NCBI RefSeq assembly: GCF_945859685.1
Contig: NC_079149.1
Span: 125,018,065 to 125,082,064 of the forward strand
DNA: 64,000 nt
Reading direction: 5' to 3'
Source of the DNA: Eupeodes corollae
Taxonomy: Eukaryota; Arthropoda; Insecta; Diptera; Syrphidae
This document shows, one piece after another, positions 60,701-64,000 of this stretch (position 1 is its first letter; each line of letters starts with the position of its first letter). A program made the translations under genes and the position numbers. The notes below the pieces were generated by a model that saw nothing but the letters and a program-made list of their open reading frames with translations, ran no database searches and was not told where the DNA came from.

Positions 60701-63599
60701 TTTTGTTTTATTGAATATATAAAACGTATGCAGTTATAATTAAATGAATAAAGTTGATAATGTTAAATTTCTTTACAATCATAAATCTGATTATATAAGT
60801 TATATGACCTCTTCTTCAATTAAAATACATAATTACTCTCCTGACTTACAGTCTTGACAATGATCTCATCTTGAAAAATTCATAAAATTCAAGACATTCA
60901 TCAACCGCTCAATGTGGTTCTATATAAGATTCTGGTTTTAACTTCTCATTCCATCGTGAAGTGTATGAAAGGTTTAATAAAAATCTAAATCTCTATAAGC
61001 CTGTAACCAAAAACCAATTATCTAACCTCTTTTCGTTTAGATACTCTTATATTTTCTATACTAGTATATACCTTCTTGTAGGTATTATAAATATAAATAT
61101 AAATTTCAACTGTATAATATTGCCATAAAATACCACCACTTAACACTCTCTTCCTGAAAGGAAAATAGCTATAAATTTCAATTACAATTAAAACATCCAT
61201 TTCAGGAGTGTGCTTCTCATCCAGGAAGTGTACTAAAAAATAAATATAACTATAGGTAGAAACAGAAACATATTCTTGCAACTGTAAAACGTATAAATTG
61301 TATATAAATTTTGTATCTATTGGAGAGGAGATACTATTCCGACCGAAGAGTGTAAGCCACCATAGCGACCGACATTGCAATACTTTCGTAGTAAGCTCTA
61401 AGTTGAATGTTTTATATAATATACGAGTATAGATCAATGTGCCAACGAAATCTGTCCACTCCAACACCCCGCCACGCCATGCCACTACACCACACCACAC
61501 CATACCACACCACGCCACGCCACGCCACGCCATACCACACTACATCGAGCCACACTGGGATTTCAATTAAATTTCGTAATTCCATCAAATTGAATTACCA
61601 GTATTTATACCTTTTGTACCGTATGCCTGAAGCCTGATGGTATAGCGCTTAAAGCCCTGCACAGTTTATACAACTTGGATATAACCAGATATAGTATGGA
61701 TACAGTTAGTTCTGCAATCTTAACATTTTATTTGCCATAGTGATAGAGTCAACCGAAAACCTCCCATCATCCTCGCATCTCGACCTAATTTCACCTCTTT
61801 ACCCTTTTTGCTTATGTTCTTGTACTTCTTTGGCCCTTTTAAAAACTCAACCCCTCCCCTCTCCTCTCCTACCCCCTGACATATCTTGCATCTGTACTCG
61901 TATATCCTGCCTGCACCTTCCATTCTGCATGATGGTGGGCTCTTGTGTATTTTATGTACCGGGAAAGCTTCTATAAATCTACCCTGGTTAAATCTCTTCT
62001 TCCCGAGTAGATCTACTACAGTTACTATAAATAAAACGGGAATGTCTCTTCTTTAAATGTAAAGTATTTGTCTCTCTCGAAGAAGGAGAACACAATTAAT
62101 TCTTACTTCCAACTTTCACGGGAGGTTTCATTTAAAAAAAAAAGTTAAAAATATAAAAAACTTAAGTAAAATGGGCTAAGGACTAAGGAGACTCTGACTG
62201 ACACAGAGCCGAGTCGAGTCAAGTCGAGTAAAGTCACAGATGCCTGCTTTGCTGCTGCTGCTCCACAAACATGGGATGTTAACAGAAGCTTTATTGTCTT
62301 AAGGCTATTGTTCCGTTCTTGTTTTTACTTTGTTTTCTGTTTTTTTCCTACAAAAAGGAATTTCTCTACTTTACTTGATGTAATTTTTTTAGTGTAAAAT
62401 TTTAAATTACAGTAAATTGTTTACAAAATAAAAAATAAAAGGACTTTTGTGGAAATTTGGACGTTCACGTCCGTTGCTCATCGTCCGTCGTCGTCGTTGT
62501 CTTCGTAGTTCTTTTGATTCTATTGAGCTGATCCTGCAGATTTATCAAAAAGTTACACTAATTAAGTTTTTTCTTTAATGTAGGAGGATTGATTTTTTTT
62601 TCGTGTTTTGTTACTTCTTTGTTTTCAAAGGACAATGGTATAATAATGGAAGAACCTTAGCCTGCTTTTTTCGAAATGAGAACGGAAAAGTAATTTAGGT
62701 TAAGTTAAATGCTAAGAAAGACGTTTATGGGCCATATGAGAAACAAGAGGTTCAATTTAATTTAATTAAACCATAACTTAATTTGATGAGTTTATAAAAA
62801 TGTCTCTAATGTAGTTGAACTGAGCTAGACATCCGCCCAGATTGTTGCACACATTTTTGTATACAAACGAATCTAGATATACAAGTGTGTTACAAAAATT
62901 GTATTTGTTTTAAAAAATACGATGCAAAAATCAATTAGGTTATGAGAACTTCATACTTTCGAGAAACTTAAAATAGTGGTAGTATTTAACTCTTGCAAGA
63001 TGGCGTTAATAGTTGTCATTGATGTCGAATATTTTTTTTTTAAATAAAGATCTAAGTCTGTTTTCTCGTGTTAAATGCAATATTCCCACAGAATGATGAC
63101 TTTTAAGCCAAAGGAGAACATTTAAACAAACTTTAAAAAAAAAATGTAAGAACCAATGTTTCACATTTTTGAAAAATAATAGTTTTTAGTGTCTAAAGTT
63201 ATTTTGGGAGGATCTTAGGAGTCGATATTTGTTTAAGCTTCGAAAAAAATCAAATAATATCATTTTAAAGTTTTTTTAACCTTATTAGAAATAATTAAAA
63301 ATATGACTTAAGCAGAAGTACTTAAAAGAACTAACTAATCTGGAAGTTATATTTTTTTTTTTGTTACCATGAAAAGCGATTTGTAATTTTTTTGATTAAT
63401 GGAAAAGAAAAAATTATAACTTGAGCTATTGTAAGTTCAAACTAATTAATAAATTAATATTTAAACAATTTGAGTTGTTAAAATATGAGAAAACTCGTAT
63501 AATTTATAATGCTTAAATATTTTTGAAAATACGTAAATGCAAATATTTTAAAAACAAACTTCAGAATGTTTACGTCTGACTTGTATAACAACAAAATAC
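60701..63599. other. AT-rich stretch with pentamer and trinucleotide repeats
   Basis: No gene recognised. The minus-strand frame 61018-61533 (171 codons) is generated partly by the CACRC pentamer repeat and has no motif. Other simple sequence: GAGTC-type pentamers at 62,206-62,236 and a GTC-rich tract at 62,480-62,507. Confidence 0.5.
61462..61552 (+). repeat. (ACRCC)n pentanucleotide array
   Basis: About 18 imperfect five-base units, CCACG/CCACA/CCATA type (for example ACACCACACCATACCACACC and ACGCCACGCCACGCCACGCC). Read on the minus strand it gives GGCGTGGCGTGG, a G-rich strand. Confidence 0.88.
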
Positions 63600-64000
63600 A
63601 ATTGATTGATCTTCTTTGTTGGGTTATAAATTACCTGTCAGAAGATTCAAATGTGATATCCATAAAATAAACGCTGGTGTGCCACAGGGCTCCGTTTTGT
63701 CTCCGACTCTCTTCTTTATTTTTATAATAGATTTTTTGTCGGAAAATTCTAACCTATTCCATTTGTTCGCTGATGACAGCTTTTTATATTCGTTTGTAGA
63801 TTCTTATTCTTTTTTTCGGATGTGGACAATTTAAGGGAGAATATGATAAGCTCATTAAATTCTGATCTTGACAGCATTGTCCAAATGGAAAAAAATCGTG
63901 TAAAATGTAATGTTTCTCAATGCTGTCTATTGTCACAAAAGCGTCACTCTCCCCTTATGCCACTATCCATGGGTGGTACTTGCATCGACTGGACAGCTTT
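63600..64000 (+). pseudogene. LINE RT fragment running off the window end
   Basis: Encodes LLGYKLPVRRFKCDIHKINA and GVPQGSVLSPTLFFIFIIDF (motif B, about 63676-63735). HLFADDSFLYSFVDSYSF follows with the catalytic FADD box intact at 63766-63777. After a one-base frame change near 63,830 the sequence continues NLRENMISSLNSDLDSIVQM, CNVSQCCLLSQKRHSPLMPL and SMGGTCIDWTAF up to the end. Relatives read in the same order with N-INAGVPQGSVLSPTLF and FADDS. The MGGTCI block is also present in the 11.9 kb copy (MSGTCI), so both come from one jockey-like family. Reading frame better preserved than most LINE pieces here; 5' truncated near 63,600. Confidence 0.88.

Noticed and set aside
61018..61533. 171-codon minus-strand frame
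   Set aside because: Its first part is the translated CACRC pentamer array (W/G/V repeats); the remainder is AT-rich with no motif.
1..64000. CRISPR array, operon, ribosome-binding sites or prokaryotic genes
   Set aside because: Nothing of this kind is present; transposon types, microsatellites and the absence of dense genes point to an insect nuclear genome.

Overview
This window looks like a stretch of insect nuclear DNA, most likely from a brachyceran fly. It is strongly AT-rich, has no operons or long intact genes, and is full of short A/T runs, (GAC/GTC)n-type microsatellites and decayed transposable elements typical of Diptera (mariner/Tc1-like, jockey-like and RTE-like LINEs, Helitron helicase, tRNA-derived SINE). 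No open reading frame above about 180 codons exists and none of the longer ones resembles a host protein. The best reading is intergenic or long-intron DNA made of old mobile-element layers. The only host-exon candidate I can argue for is a short, relatively GC-rich segment near 2.84-3.07 kb whose predicted C-terminus resembles a GPI-anchor signal.

Layout. 1-838: C-terminal end of a frameshifted Helitron (PIF1-type) helicase. 2.8-3.1 kb: candidate last exon. 6.1-6.3 kb: transposase tail of a Tc1/mariner relative. 6.87-7.86 kb: LINE reverse transcriptase (RT) remnant. 7.98-8.32 kb: decayed copy of a repeat family described below. 11.08-13.16 kb: three elements end to end: an internally deleted mariner with both ends, a LINE 3' part, and a deletion derivative of another Tc1/mariner-superfamily element with both ends. 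17.86 kb: SINE. 20.9-21.35 kb, 26.35-26.99 kb and 29.26-29.98 kb: RTE-type LINE pieces, the last fused head-to-head with a different LINE (to 31.15 kb). 33.4-34.2, 36.2-36.5, 37.1-37.35 and 63.6-64.0 kb: further LINE RT pieces. 37.6, 43.7 and 51.3 kb: SINE copies, two with visible target-site duplications.

The most interesting signal is a dispersed repeat I do not recognise by name, with at least seven copies in this one window (about 8.0-8.3 minus, 16.3-16.9 minus, 24.3-25.9, 32.9-33.3, 44.1-45.8, 51.0-52.45 and 59.9-60.7 kb plus). It starts with a palindrome containing ATAACTTCCCAT, carries an internal array of about 175-bp units, and ends with the inverted motif ATGGGAAGTTAT followed by a GGGATG...CATCCC stem and a T-run. 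This layout resembles the non-autonomous Helentron-associated (HINE/DINE-1-like) elements, but that assignment is inference. One copy carries a foldback-like insert of 15-bp repeats, another an exact SINE insertion, so relative ages can be read.

The rest is AT-rich sequence with simple repeats. I found no rRNA, tRNA gene, CRISPR array, promoter or terminator that I could support.
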